Source: CAZCFB01 sp964511535 (GTDB taxonomy: Bacteria; Myxococcota_A; Polyangia; GCA-2747355; CAZCFB01). From it: a stretch of 64,000 nt of DNA. The translations under genes were made by a program, and so were the position numbers. The stretch is from the NCBI GenBank assembly GCA_964511535.1, contig CAZEFW010000004.1:62001-126000 (forward strand), given 5' to 3'. The notes below the pieces were generated by a model. The model saw only the letters and a program-made list of their open reading frames with translations, did not search any database and was not told the DNA's origin. Of this stretch, positions 9,032-17,130 are shown piece by piece (the stretch's first letter is position 1; each line of letters starts with the position of its first letter).

Positions 9032-9166
9032 TCCGCTTCGCGGAATGCCAGAGTGCCAGAACGCCGGAATGCCAGAATGCCAGAACGGCATCGAGCCATG
9101 GTGTCCCAGGCCGTCCTCCCTGAAGCCTGAAGCCCGAAGCCTGAAGCCAGCGCGCGCCAGCGCGCT
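9032..9166. repeat. Intergenic repeat block: hairpin, TGCCAGA repeats, CCTGAAG heptamers, hairpin
   Basis: It starts with a 5-3-5 hairpin (TCCGC-TTC-GCGGA, 9032-9044). Then come irregular TGCCAGA-type repeats to about 9089 and four heptamers of CCTGAAG type (9119-9146, third unit CCCGAAG). A CC spacer leads to a hairpin AGCGCGC-GCCA-GCGCGCT (9149-9166) that reaches into the stop codon of the convergent HAD gene. No T-tract follows either hairpin, so these are not standard intrinsic terminators, though they may still mark mRNA ends between the two convergent genes. The heptamer-CC-hairpin order recurs elsewhere in the window. Confidence 0.8.
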
Positions 9167-9818
9167 ACCGCCAGTCGAGCACGGGCCAGCCGCGCCGGCG
9201 GGCGTAGCGGCGCAGGCGGAAGTCGGGGTTCACCACGCTGGGGTGGCCCACCCGGTCGAGCATGGGCCGGTCGGTGTACGAGTCGCTGTAGAAGTAGCTC
9301 TCGTCCAGGTCGAGGCCGCGCTCGGCCGCGTAGCGCTCGGCCGCGGTCACCTTGCCCGGCCCGTAGCACAGCGGCGTGATCGGCTCGCCGGTGAGCTTGC
9401 CGTCCACCACCTCGTAGACCGAGCTCAGGGCGTGGTCCAGGCCGAACTGCGCTCGCGCCAGGGCCGCCTCGTAAGGCGACGAGGTGGTCAGCAGCACCAG
9501 CGGTCGGCCCGCCTCGCGGTGCGCCGCCAGCACCGGCGCCCCGCCCGGCGCCGCGGTGTGAGCCACCTCCTCCTCGTACCACTCGCGCGTCCAGTCGGCG
9601 AGGGTCTGCTCGGGCAACCCCCGGTAGTGCGACAGGGCCAGCCGCATGGACTCCTCCATGTCGATGAGGCTGAGCCGGTAGAGCAGAAACCGAAAGGTCG
9701 CCTGGATCATCTGGCTCGCCTTGATGCGCCCCAGTCGGCGCTCACGCTTCACCCAGGAGACACCGGAGTTGATGCTCAGCAGGGTCAGGTCGAGATCGAA
9801 GAAGGCCGCGCCACGCAT
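9165..9818 (-). CDS. HAD superfamily subfamily IB hydrolase
   Basis: A 217-residue protein with the HAD motif I FFDLDLTLL, where Asp8 is the predicted nucleophile and Asp10 the general acid. Motif II is near 'LVLLTTSSPY' and motif III/IV near 'YFYSDSYTDRPML'. The helical cap between motifs I and II fits the IB subfamily (SerB-like and lysophosphatidic-acid phosphatase-like). It should dephosphorylate a small phosphomonoester in the cytoplasm. It is last in the minus-strand cysteine operon, 25 bp after larE. SerB-type activity would fit with serine supply for CysE, but that is only suggested by position. Confidence 0.85.
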   Translation of the reverse strand: MRGAAFFDLDLTLLSINSGVSWVKRERRLGRIKASQMIQATFRFLLYRLSLIDMEESMRLALSHYRGLPEQTLADWTREWYEEEVAHTAAPGGAPVLAAHREAGRPLVLLTTSSPYEAALARAQFGLDHALSSVYEVVDGKLTGEPITPLCYGPGKVTAAERYAAERGLDLDESYFYSDSYTDRPMLDRVGHPSVVNPDFRLRRYARRRGWPVLDWR

Positions 9819-9843
9819 GGGGGGGACTATACCGCCGATGAGG

Positions 9844-10671
9844 CTACTCGGTGTCAGCGAGGATCTCGTTCATGGCGCCGGTGCGGTAGCCGGCCAGATC
9901 GAGCGCCACGTAGGTGTAGCCCAGCCCGGTGAGCTTCTTGACCACCGCCTCGCGCAGCTGCCCGTCCGCGAACCGCTCAAGCGCCCCGGCCTCCACCTCC
10001 ACGCGGGCCACCGCGCCGTGATCCCGCACGCGCAGCTGGCCGAACCCGAGCTCCTGCAAGAAGGCCTCGGCCGCGCCGATGCGCAGCAGCTTGGCCGGCG
10101 TGATCGGATCGCCGTAGGGCACCCGCGATGCGAGGCAGGCCGCGGACGGCGCGTCCCACACCGGCAGGTCCCGGGCCCGGGCCAGCGCGCGGATCTCGGC
10201 CTTGCCCAGGCCGGCCTCCATCAGCGGCGAGCGGATGCCCAGCTCGCCCAGCGCCTTGCGCCCCGGGCGGTGGTCGCCCAGGTCGTCCATGTTGCTCCCC
10301 TCCACCACCGCCTCCAGGCCGTGCTCCTCGGCCAGCGCCAGCATGTTGTTGAACAGGTACCCCTTGCAGTGATAGCAGCGGTCGGTCGGGTTCTGCTGGT
10401 ACGTCGGGTCCTGCACCTCGCCTGTCTGGATGGTCAGGTGGCGCACACCCACCTTGGTCGCTACCGCCTCTGCCCGATCCGCCTCGCCCGGGGGCGTGGC
10501 CTCCGAGCGCGCCGTGACCGCCAGGGCCCGCTCGCCCAGCGCCTCCACCGCGGCGCACAGCAGCAGCGAGCTGTCCACGCCGCCCGAGAACGCCACCACC
10601 ACGCCGTCGAGGGCGCCGAGCCGCTCCAGCAGCATGCGGTACTTGCGCTCGGCCAGGTCCAGCGCGCTCAT
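9844..10671 (-). CDS. larE: LarE-family ATP-dependent sacrificial sulfur transferase
   Basis: A 275-residue PP-loop protein. SGGVDSS (residues 29-35) is the ATP pyrophosphatase loop, DRCYHC (Cys99, Cys102) and 'SAACLASR' (Cys179) are LarE signatures. In Lactiplantibacillus plantarum, LarE adenylates a pyridinium dicarboxylate and donates sulfur from a cysteine equivalent to Cys179 to build the nickel-pincer cofactor of lactate racemase. Here its start overlaps the end of cysE by 4 nt (ATGA) and no larA, larB or larC is in the window. Its position suggests sulfur transfer tied to cysteine supply; the actual acceptor is unknown. Confidence 0.9.
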   Translation of the reverse strand: MSALDLAERKYRMLLERLGALDGVVVAFSGGVDSSLLLCAAVEALGERALAVTARSEATPPGEADRAEAVATKVGVRHLTIQTGEVQDPTYQQNPTDRCYHCKGYLFNNMLALAEEHGLEAVVEGSNMDDLGDHRPGRKALGELGIRSPLMEAGLGKAEIRALARARDLPVWDAPSAACLASRVPYGDPITPAKLLRIGAAEAFLQELGFGQLRVRDHGAVARVEVEAGALERFADGQLREAVVKKLTGLGYTYVALDLAGYRTGAMNEILADTE

Positions 10672-11627
10672 ATGCCGCCCCCGTTGTCGAACTGCTCGGA
10701 CCGGGGCTGCTTGTTGCTCACCTGGCTGCCCGGTGACACCCCCTTGGTGAGCCAGACGTTGCCGCCCACGGTGGAGCCGCGGCCGATGGTGACGCGGCCG
10801 AGGATGGTGGCCCCGGCGTAGATGGTCACCTCGTCCTCGATGATCGGGTGGCGCGGGATCCCCTTGATCGGGTTGCCGTCCTCGTCGAGTGGGAAGCTCT
10901 TGGCCCCGAGGGTGACGCCCTGGTAGACCCGCACCCGCGCCCCGATGATGCAGGTCTCGCCCACCACCACGCCGGTGCCGTGGTCGATGAAGAACTCCTC
11001 GCCGATGGTGGCCCCGGGGTGGATGTCGATGCCGGTGGTGGAGTGGGCGTACTCGGTGATCATGCGCGGCAGCAGCGGCACGCCCAGGGCGTGCAGCCGG
11101 TTGGCGATGCGGTAGCTGGTCACCGCGATGACCCCGGGGTAGCAGAAGATCGCCTCGGCCGGCGTGGTTAGCGCGGGGTCGCCCTCGTAGGCCGCGTGCA
11201 CGTCCGACGCCACCAGACGCTGGATGTCGGGCAGCGCCGCCATGAACCGGTCGGTGATGCGGTCGGCCTCCGTGTTGCAGTCGCCGCAGTACTCGGCGTC
11301 CTGGCAGGAGAAGCAGATGCCGCGCTTGATCTGCTCGCGCAGGGTGCGGCGCGCCCGGGCCAGGGTGTTGCCCACCGAGTAGCGCAGGCTCTCCCGGGTG
11401 ATCTGGGAGTCGCCGAAGTAGCCGGGGAAGAGCACCGACCGCAGGTCCTCAACCGCCTGGTAGACCTCTTCACGTGAGGGCAGCGGCTCGGCGCAGGGGA
11501 CCCGCTTTGCGTTGCGGATCAGCCCGCCGTTCGCCTGGCACAGCGCGTCCACCACCTCGGTGAGCGTGGTCCGGCCCGGGCCCTGTCCTGGCAGCACCAC
11601 CGGGAGCTTCTCGTTCTGTTCGGCCAT
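10668..11627 (-). CDS. cysE: Serine O-acetyltransferase
   Basis: A 319-residue protein that should make O-acetylserine from serine and acetyl-CoA, the first committed step of cysteine synthesis. The C-terminal half is a left-handed beta-helix of hexapeptide repeats containing the 'HSTTGIDIHPGATIG', 'IDHGTGVVVGE' and 'YQGVTLGA' motifs of SAT enzymes. An N-terminal helical region of about 150 residues carries an unusual Cys quartet (Cys105-x2-Cys108-x5-Cys114-x2-Cys117) that could bind metal or sense redox state. A GGAGG ribosome site precedes the ATG. It sits between cysK and larE in one operon. Confidence 0.93.
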   Translation of the reverse strand: MAEQNEKLPVVLPGQGPGRTTLTEVVDALCQANGGLIRNAKRVPCAEPLPSREEVYQAVEDLRSVLFPGYFGDSQITRESLRYSVGNTLARARRTLREQIKRGICFSCQDAEYCGDCNTEADRITDRFMAALPDIQRLVASDVHAAYEGDPALTTPAEAIFCYPGVIAVTSYRIANRLHALGVPLLPRMITEYAHSTTGIDIHPGATIGEEFFIDHGTGVVVGETCIIGARVRVYQGVTLGAKSFPLDEDGNPIKGIPRHPIIEDEVTIYAGATILGRVTIGRGSTVGGNVWLTKGVSPGSQVSNKQPRSEQFDNGGGI

Positions 11628-11657
11628 GGTCTGTTCCTCCAGTTGGGGCGCTGCCCT

Positions 11658-12593
<936 letters not shown>

Positions 12594-12643
12594 GTCCTTC
12601 TCCTTGGTGATTCGAGGTGGAGGGGGAGCTGGGGGGGTGTTTG

Positions 12644-13084
12644 CTAGATGTGGTACATGACGGGCGTGGGGCTCTTGTCGAGCTGGCGGGTCAGCAGGTC
12701 TGCCAGGGAGACCTCGCTCAGCAGGTTCTCCACCAGCGAATGCATCTCGGTCCACAGGTCATGGGCGGCGCACTCGCTGGACCGGACGCAGACGGAGGCG
12801 TCCTCCACACACTCTGACGGCGCCAGGCTGCCTTCGAGGGCGCGCACCACCTCGCTGACCGAGATGGACGCAGGCGTCCGGGTCAGGTTGTAGCCCCCTC
12901 CGGAGCCGCGCACGCTGCGCACCAGCCCGGCCGCCTTGAGCGACGTGAGCAGGGCGTGCAGGTACTTTCGAGATAGCCCGTATTTATCGGAGATGGCCCG
13001 CATGAGCAGCGGACCCCCGCCGTAGTTGCGCGCCAGCTCCAGCATGGCGGTCAATCCGTAGCATCCTTTTGTTGATAGCTTCAT
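12644..13084 (-). CDS. Rrf2-family transcriptional regulator (CymR/IscR-like)
   Basis: A 146-residue winged-helix regulator. 'MKLSTKGCYGLTAMLELA', 'SRKYLHALLTSLKAAGLV' and 'GSGGGYNL' are Rrf2 landmarks. Three cysteines spaced Cys92-x6-Cys99-x5-Cys105 lie where IscR carries its [2Fe-2S] ligands, so it may bind an iron-sulfur cluster. Placement before cysK-cysE fits a CymR-type cysteine regulator, but the Cys triplet would fit an Fe-S sensor equally well. A 6-7-6 inverted repeat 22 bp upstream of its start is a likely operator and suggests autoregulation. Confidence 0.9.
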   Translation of the reverse strand: MKLSTKGCYGLTAMLELARNYGGGPLLMRAISDKYGLSRKYLHALLTSLKAAGLVRSVRGSGGGYNLTRTPASISVSEVVRALEGSLAPSECVEDASVCVRSSECAAHDLWTEMHSLVENLLSEVSLADLLTRQLDKSPTPVMYHI

Positions 13085-13105
13085 TGGCCCTTCTCGCGAT
13101 GAAAT

Positions 13106-13124
13106 GTCTATCGCATTAATAGAC
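13106..13124. promoter_or_regulatory. Candidate Rrf2 operator
   Basis: An inverted repeat GTCTAT-N7-ATAGAC lies 22 bp upstream of the Rrf2 gene's start codon. It overlaps the possible -10 region of its promoter. The symmetry and position fit a dimeric regulator that represses its own operon. The link to this particular Rrf2 protein is inferred from position. Confidence 0.5.
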
Positions 13125-13149
13125 TAGTGATGATCCCTGAAGGCAGCAA
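13121..13149 (-). promoter_or_regulatory. Candidate sigma70-type promoter for the rrf2-cys operon
   Basis: Reading the minus strand, TTGCTG (13149-13144) and TAGTCT (13126-13121) are 17 nt apart. The -35 is a good match and the -10 is poor. This A+T-richer stretch is the only gap upstream of the operon that looks like a promoter, and the inverted repeat covers its downstream half. Confidence 0.35.
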
Positions 13150-13235
13150 CCCGTTTTTCGTTGCAATTATGCGTGAAAGGGGCACTCGGCGTAAATATCT
13201 ATCTGATTGATGGATTACGCCAGTATCGCTGGCGC

Positions 13236-14189
13236 TCAGGAGGGCTCGCGCAGCATATCCAGGGCGTCCTGGGCCACCTCGCGCACGTCCTCATTGTCAT
13301 CGGACAGCAGCTTCTTCAGCGCGTCGGCAGCGCCGGGGGCGCCGATCTGCCCCAGCAGATCGGCCGTGTCCCCGCGCAGGCTCGGGTTTTCACTGCCCAG
13401 CAGCGGCAGCAGGTGCGGCACCGCCGCGTCCAGGCAGTGGGGGTCCCGCTCCAGCGCCTCCTCGGCCATGAGCATGATGCCCATGCGCTCCTTGAGCTCG
13501 CCGCGGCTCAGCAGCCGGGGCAGCAGGGGCAGCCCCTGCGCGGAGGTGACCCGGGCCAGCACCTCGTCGAACCGACCGGCGCCAACCATGGACTCCAGCG
13601 CCTCCACCACGAAGTCTGGATCCTCCCGGCGAGCGAGGATCCGGCTCAGCTCCTCGCCGGTCAGGGCCCCGATGACCGTGTAGGCGCCGTCCACCACCAC
13701 CGTGGGCACCGACTTGACCGGCCCGGCCAGGGCAGTGAAGTACATGGCGTCCACCACCTCGACCCGGAGCTGAGGCCGCCCGGCAGCCCGGGCCAGCACG
13801 GCGCCCACCACCACCGGGCAGTTGGGGCACGTGGGCGCCATCAGCACCCGCACCGTCCCGGGCGCGACATCGTCCGCGTCCGGCGGCGGCGCCTCGGTCA
13901 TCGCAACCAGCAAGTCCAGGAAGGGCGGCAGCTCCGGCCCGCGCGGCACCGCCAGGTAGCGCACATGGCCCACCGACAACACCGGCAGCCCCGGGAAGGC
14001 GTCGTCGCCGGGGCTCTGCTCAACCGCGAGCTTGCCGTCGGAGGCCTCCACCAGCCCCTCGATGGTGTCGGCCAGGACCTGGTACAGCTTGTCCTCCGCG
14101 TCGGCGCCGGCAGAGAGGTAGACGGTCAACGGGGCGGCCATTTCAGCCAGCCGCGCCCGCGCTTGTTCGAGCTCGCTCTGTTCCAGCAT
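13236..14189 (-). CDS. Tandem thioredoxin-fold protein with C-terminal HEAT-like repeats
   Basis: A 317-residue protein. Residues about 18-95 look like a thioredoxin fold without a CxxC. Residues about 110-200 form a second fold with an active-site CPNC (Cys121, Cys124) and a cis-Pro in 'VKSVPTVVVDG'. This arrangement matches the N-terminal domain of AhpF and archaeal protein disulfide oxidoreductases. Residues about 215-317 contain alpha-helical HEAT-like repeats ('VPHLLPLLGSENPSLRGDTADLLGQIG', shown here only by its repeat spacing). It should be a cytoplasmic dithiol reductant with a protein-docking tail. No ahpC is nearby. It is divergent from the KS-like gene across 54 bp. Confidence 0.75.
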   Translation of the reverse strand: MLEQSELEQARARLAEMAAPLTVYLSAGADAEDKLYQVLADTIEGLVEASDGKLAVEQSPGDDAFPGLPVLSVGHVRYLAVPRGPELPPFLDLLVAMTEAPPPDADDVAPGTVRVLMAPTCPNCPVVVGAVLARAAGRPQLRVEVVDAMYFTALAGPVKSVPTVVVDGAYTVIGALTGEELSRILARREDPDFVVEALESMVGAGRFDEVLARVTSAQGLPLLPRLLSRGELKERMGIMLMAEEALERDPHCLDAAVPHLLPLLGSENPSLRGDTADLLGQIGAPGAADALKKLLSDDNEDVREVAQDALDMLREPS

Positions 14190-14243
14190 GGGCGCATCCT
14201 AACTGTTGAGCAGCGGATTGGAAACTGTGCTACTGGTCAAGCC

Positions 14244-15095
14244 ATGGCCTTTGTGCACGCCGTGGCGCACCTGACCACAGCCGGGCTCGACGCCCCGGCC
14301 GACGCGGCGCGCCCGCCCGGACGCCTGGCGGAGATCCCCCGGCCCGGCGCGCTGCGGTCCAGGCGGCGGCTTCGGTTCGCGCGGCTGGATCGCCTGGCGC
14401 GGCTCAGCCTGACCACCGGCGCGGCTGCCCTGGGCCAGCTGGGCGGGGCGCCGGACGAGGTGGGCGTCGCCCTGGGGACCGCCTTCGGCGCGCACCTGAG
14501 CAACGAGCGGTTCCAGCGCGGGCTCACCGACGAGGGGCAGGCAGGCGCCAGCCCCGCGCTCTTCCCTTACACCCTGCCCAGCGCGGCGGTGGGCGAGCTG
14601 TCCATCCACCTCGGCCTCGAGGGGCCGCTGGTCACCCTGGCCCAGGGGCCCGGCTCCGGCCTGGCCGCCCTGGGCGCGGCCGCGGAGCTGCTGGCGGCGG
14701 GCCAGGCGCGCTGGATGCTCGCTGGCGCGGCGGACACCCTGGGCGAGACCCTGGCCCTGGCCGCGGGCGCCGACGCCGGGAGGCTGGAGGAGGGCGCGGT
14801 GTTCTTCCTGCTCTCCAGCCAGGGCGAGGGGGCGCTGGGGCGCATCGCCGGCTGGGGCAGCGCCACGGGCGACGAGGCGCTCATGCGGGCGGTCAAGGCG
14901 GCCGGACCCCAGGCGCCCCGGGCCGCCGTGGTGCGGCTGGAGGGCGGCGTCTTTCCGGCCCACCTGGCGCTGCTGGCCATGGCCCGCCACCTGGAGCAGG
15001 AGCCCGCGCGACCGCTGATGCTGTGCCAGGAAAACGGCGATGACAGCGCGTCGGCCGTTTACCTTATACTCAGCCGCGATGACGCTCGACGCTGA
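14244..15095 (+). CDS. Beta-ketoacyl-synthase-like pseudoenzyme (N-terminal thiolase half only)
   Basis: A 283-residue protein. 'FPYTLPSAAVGELSIHLGL' matches the ketoacyl synthase landmark before the active-site elbow, but where KS enzymes carry Cys (C-T-S-G-L) this protein has Pro136 (P-G-S-G-L). The C-terminal thiolase half with the two catalytic histidines is absent; KS enzymes are usually about 410 residues. It cannot catalyse the usual condensation. Short KS-like proteins are known in aryl polyene and related lipid clusters. The start codon is chosen because the open frame upstream lies antisense to the divergent gene. The 3' end overlaps the CPBP gene by 17 nt. Confidence 0.7.
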   Translation: MAFVHAVAHLTTAGLDAPADAARPPGRLAEIPRPGALRSRRRLRFARLDRLARLSLTTGAAALGQLGGAPDEVGVALGTAFGAHLSNERFQRGLTDEGQAGASPALFPYTLPSAAVGELSIHLGLEGPLVTLAQGPGSGLAALGAAAELLAAGQARWMLAGAADTLGETLALAAGADAGRLEEGAVFFLLSSQGEGALGRIAGWGSATGDEALMRAVKAAGPQAPRAAVVRLEGGVFPAHLALLAMARHLEQEPARPLMLCQENGDDSASAVYLILSRDDARR

Positions 15096-15855
15096 ACAGC
15101 CGGAGGCGGACCCCGCCTCCCGGCGCCGCCTGCTGTACGAGGCCCTGGTGGTCTTCGGCCTGTGCACGCTGGTGTGCGCGGTGCTGGTGCAGCTGCGGCC
15201 CGTGGTGCCGTTCATCGACAGCAACGTGCACGGGCTCATCGCCGCCGTGTTCCTCTTCGTGCCCACCGAGATCATCATCCGCCGCGGCGAGAGCTTCAGC
15301 CGCTTCGGCCTGATCCACACCCCGGTGGGCAAGGGGCTGCTCATCTTCCTCGGCGCGAGCCTGCTGGTCTTCCCGCTGTTCGGCCTGGCCTTCTTCTTCT
15401 ACTACCGCAAGGTGTGCGCCGTGGCCGCCGCCGGCGCCCTGACCATGCCGGCCCAGATCCAGCGCCTGTGCCGTCGCTGGGCCGGCAGCTTCTCGGCCGC
15501 GCGGCTCAAGCTGGACCTGGGCTACGCCAACATGGTGCTGACCCAGGTGCTGGTGGTGGGCCTGCCCGAGGAGTACTTCTTCCGCGGCTACCTGCAGACC
15601 CGCCTGGAGGATGTGTGGCCGTCGCGGCGCAGGCTGCTGGGCGCCCCCATGGGCCGCAGCGTGCTGGCCTCGTCGGCGCTGTTCGCCCTGGGCCACCTGC
15701 TGGTGGACTTCAACGGCCTGCGCCTGGCGGTGTTCTTCCCCGGGCTGGTGTTCGGCTGGATGCGCCAGGCCACCGGCTCCATCCTCGCGGGCGTGCTGTT
15801 TCACGCCTGTAGTAACCTGCTCAGTGACCTGCTTCACCGGGCGTTCTTTCCCTGA
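15079..15855 (+). CDS. CPBP-family glutamic-type intramembrane protease (candidate myxosortase)
   Basis: A 258-residue polytopic membrane protein. It has the ABI/CPBP catalytic signature: Glu164-Glu165-x3-Arg169 (PEEYFFRGYLQ), His206 and His242-x3-Asn246. Family members cleave within the membrane (CAAX-type proteases, bacteriocin immunity, myxosortases). Myxosortases process MYXO-CTERM tails, and two such tails occur in this window, so a sorting role is possible but not shown. The start at 15079 is preferred over an in-frame ATG at 15040 because the latter lies deeper in the upstream gene. It overlaps the KS-like gene by 17 nt and lies 39 bp before nadC. Confidence 0.8.
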   Translation: MTLDAEQPEADPASRRRLLYEALVVFGLCTLVCAVLVQLRPVVPFIDSNVHGLIAAVFLFVPTEIIIRRGESFSRFGLIHTPVGKGLLIFLGASLLVFPLFGLAFFFYYRKVCAVAAAGALTMPAQIQRLCRRWAGSFSAARLKLDLGYANMVLTQVLVVGLPEEYFFRGYLQTRLEDVWPSRRRLLGAPMGRSVLASSALFALGHLLVDFNGLRLAVFFPGLVFGWMRQATGSILAGVLFHACSNLLSDLLHRAFFP

Positions 15856-15894
15856 CAGGAGAGGAGCCCCGCCGCCGCTCAGGAGGAGTGACCG

Positions 15895-16755
15895 ATGACC
15901 GCCGTCGCCATGATGCCCCTGACCTGGACCCCCGCCCTGGGGACCCTCATCGACCTGGCCCTGGAGGAGGACCTCGGCCGCGGAGACCCCACCACCGCCG
16001 CCCTGGGGCAGCCCGGCCAGGGCGCGGGCACCCTGCTCTGCCGCCAGGAGACGGTGGTGTGCGGCCTGCCGCTGCTCGAGTGGGTCTACGAGCGGGCGCG
16101 CAGCGGCGTGCGGTGCGAGGCGAAGGCGGCCGAGGGCGAGGTGCTGCCGGCGGGCGCCACCCTGGCGCGGCTGCACGGGCCGGTGGACGAGATGCTGATG
16201 GTGGAGCGCACCGCGCTGAACTTCCTGATGCGCTGCTGCGGGGTGGCCACCTTCACCCGCAGCCTGGTGCAGGCCGTGGCCGGCACGCGCGCCCGGGTGA
16301 CCGATACGCGCAAGACCCTGCCCGGCTGGCGGCTGCTGGACAAGTACGCCGTGCGCGCGGGGGGCGGGGCGAACCACCGCTTCGACCTCGGCTCGGGCAT
16401 CCTGCTCAAGGACAACCACCTGGCGGCGTGCGGCGGCGCGGGCGAGGCGGTGCGGCTGGCGCGGGCCACGGCGCCGCACCCGCTGCGAATCGAGGTGGAG
16501 GTGGAGAGCCTGGAGGCGGCGCAGGAGGCGCAGCAGGCCGGCGCCGACATCCTGCTGCTGGACAACATGACGCCGGCCCAGGTGCGACAGGTGGTGGACG
16601 AGCTCGGCGAGGAGATCTTGCTGGAGGTCTCGGGGGGCATCGGGCCGCACAACATCCGCGACTACGCCGAGGCGGGCGCGGCGATCATCTCACTGGGCGC
16701 GCTGACCCACTCGGCCGTGGCCGCCGACCTGTCGCTGGAGCTGGACGGCCAGTAA
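15895..16755 (+). CDS. nadC: Nicotinate-nucleotide pyrophosphorylase (carboxylating)
   Basis: A 286-residue enzyme that joins quinolinate and PRPP to nicotinate mononucleotide, releasing CO2, in de novo NAD synthesis. 'DLALEEDLGRGDPTT', 'RTALNFL', 'DTRKTLPG', 'GGGANHRFDLGSGILLKDNH' and 'EVEVESLEAA' are the family signatures, with Arg, Lys and His residues for PRPP and quinolinate. Length is typical. The start has a strong AGGAGG site. nadA and nadB are not in the window. It is followed after 6 bp by the CULT gene. Confidence 0.95.
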   Translation: MTAVAMMPLTWTPALGTLIDLALEEDLGRGDPTTAALGQPGQGAGTLLCRQETVVCGLPLLEWVYERARSGVRCEAKAAEGEVLPAGATLARLHGPVDEMLMVERTALNFLMRCCGVATFTRSLVQAVAGTRARVTDTRKTLPGWRLLDKYAVRAGGGANHRFDLGSGILLKDNHLAACGGAGEAVRLARATAPHPLRIEVEVESLEAAQEAQQAGADILLLDNMTPAQVRQVVDELGEEILLEVSGGIGPHNIRDYAEAGAAIISLGALTHSAVAADLSLELDGQ

Positions 16756-16761
16756 GCCGCC

Positions 16762-17124
16762 ATGCCCCTGCTGTTCATCGGCGTCAGGGACGGGGGCGAG
16801 GGCGCGCTGATCCGCTGTCGGGCCTGCGGCGCGCCGGTGTCCCACGCGGCCGACATCACCGGCGTGGGGGGGCGCGAGCCGCGGGGCACCTACCTCAACC
16901 CCCACGGCCTCGCCTGCGCCATCGTGACCCTGGCCCGGGCGGGCAACCTCAGCCTGTCTGACCACGCCAGCACGGAGAACACCTGGTTCGAGGGCTACGC
17001 CTGGCGGCCGGCGTCTTGCGCCCGGTGCGACCTGTTCCTGGGCTGGCGGTTCGAGGCGCGCCAGGGCGGGGAGCCGGCGCGGTTCTACGGGCTGCTGGAG
17101 GCGCGGCTGACGGCGGAGGAGTGA
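16762..17124 (+). CDS. CULT-domain protein (cereblon thalidomide-binding-domain-like)
   Basis: A 120-residue protein made almost entirely of a CULT domain. Four cysteines (Cys19-x2-Cys22 and Cys86-x2-Cys89) match the zinc ligands. Trp75, Trp81 and Trp95, in 'TENTWFEGYAW' and 'LFLGWRFEA', match the aromatic cage that binds cyclic imides (thalidomide, uridine-like ligands) in human cereblon and in the bacterial protein MsCI4. 'GTYLNPHG' is another family landmark. There is no signal peptide and no Lon or DDB1-binding region. Its bacterial role is unknown. It is tightly linked to nadC (6 bp) and the SGNH lipoprotein gene (6 bp), so it may be read from the nadC transcript. Confidence 0.88.
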   Translation: MPLLFIGVRDGGEGALIRCRACGAPVSHAADITGVGGREPRGTYLNPHGLACAIVTLARAGNLSLSDHASTENTWFEGYAWRPASCARCDLFLGWRFEARQGGEPARFYGLLEARLTAEE

Positions 17125-17130
17125 AGTACA

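Noticed and set aside
13161..14243. Upstream extension of the KS-like frame
   Set aside because: It is antisense to the thioredoxin-HEAT gene; homology to ketoacyl synthases starts only after 14244.
15070..16650. Long minus-strand frame opposite the CPBP and nadC genes
   Set aside because: Its His/Gln/Arg-rich content and lack of motifs show it is antisense to two well-supported genes.
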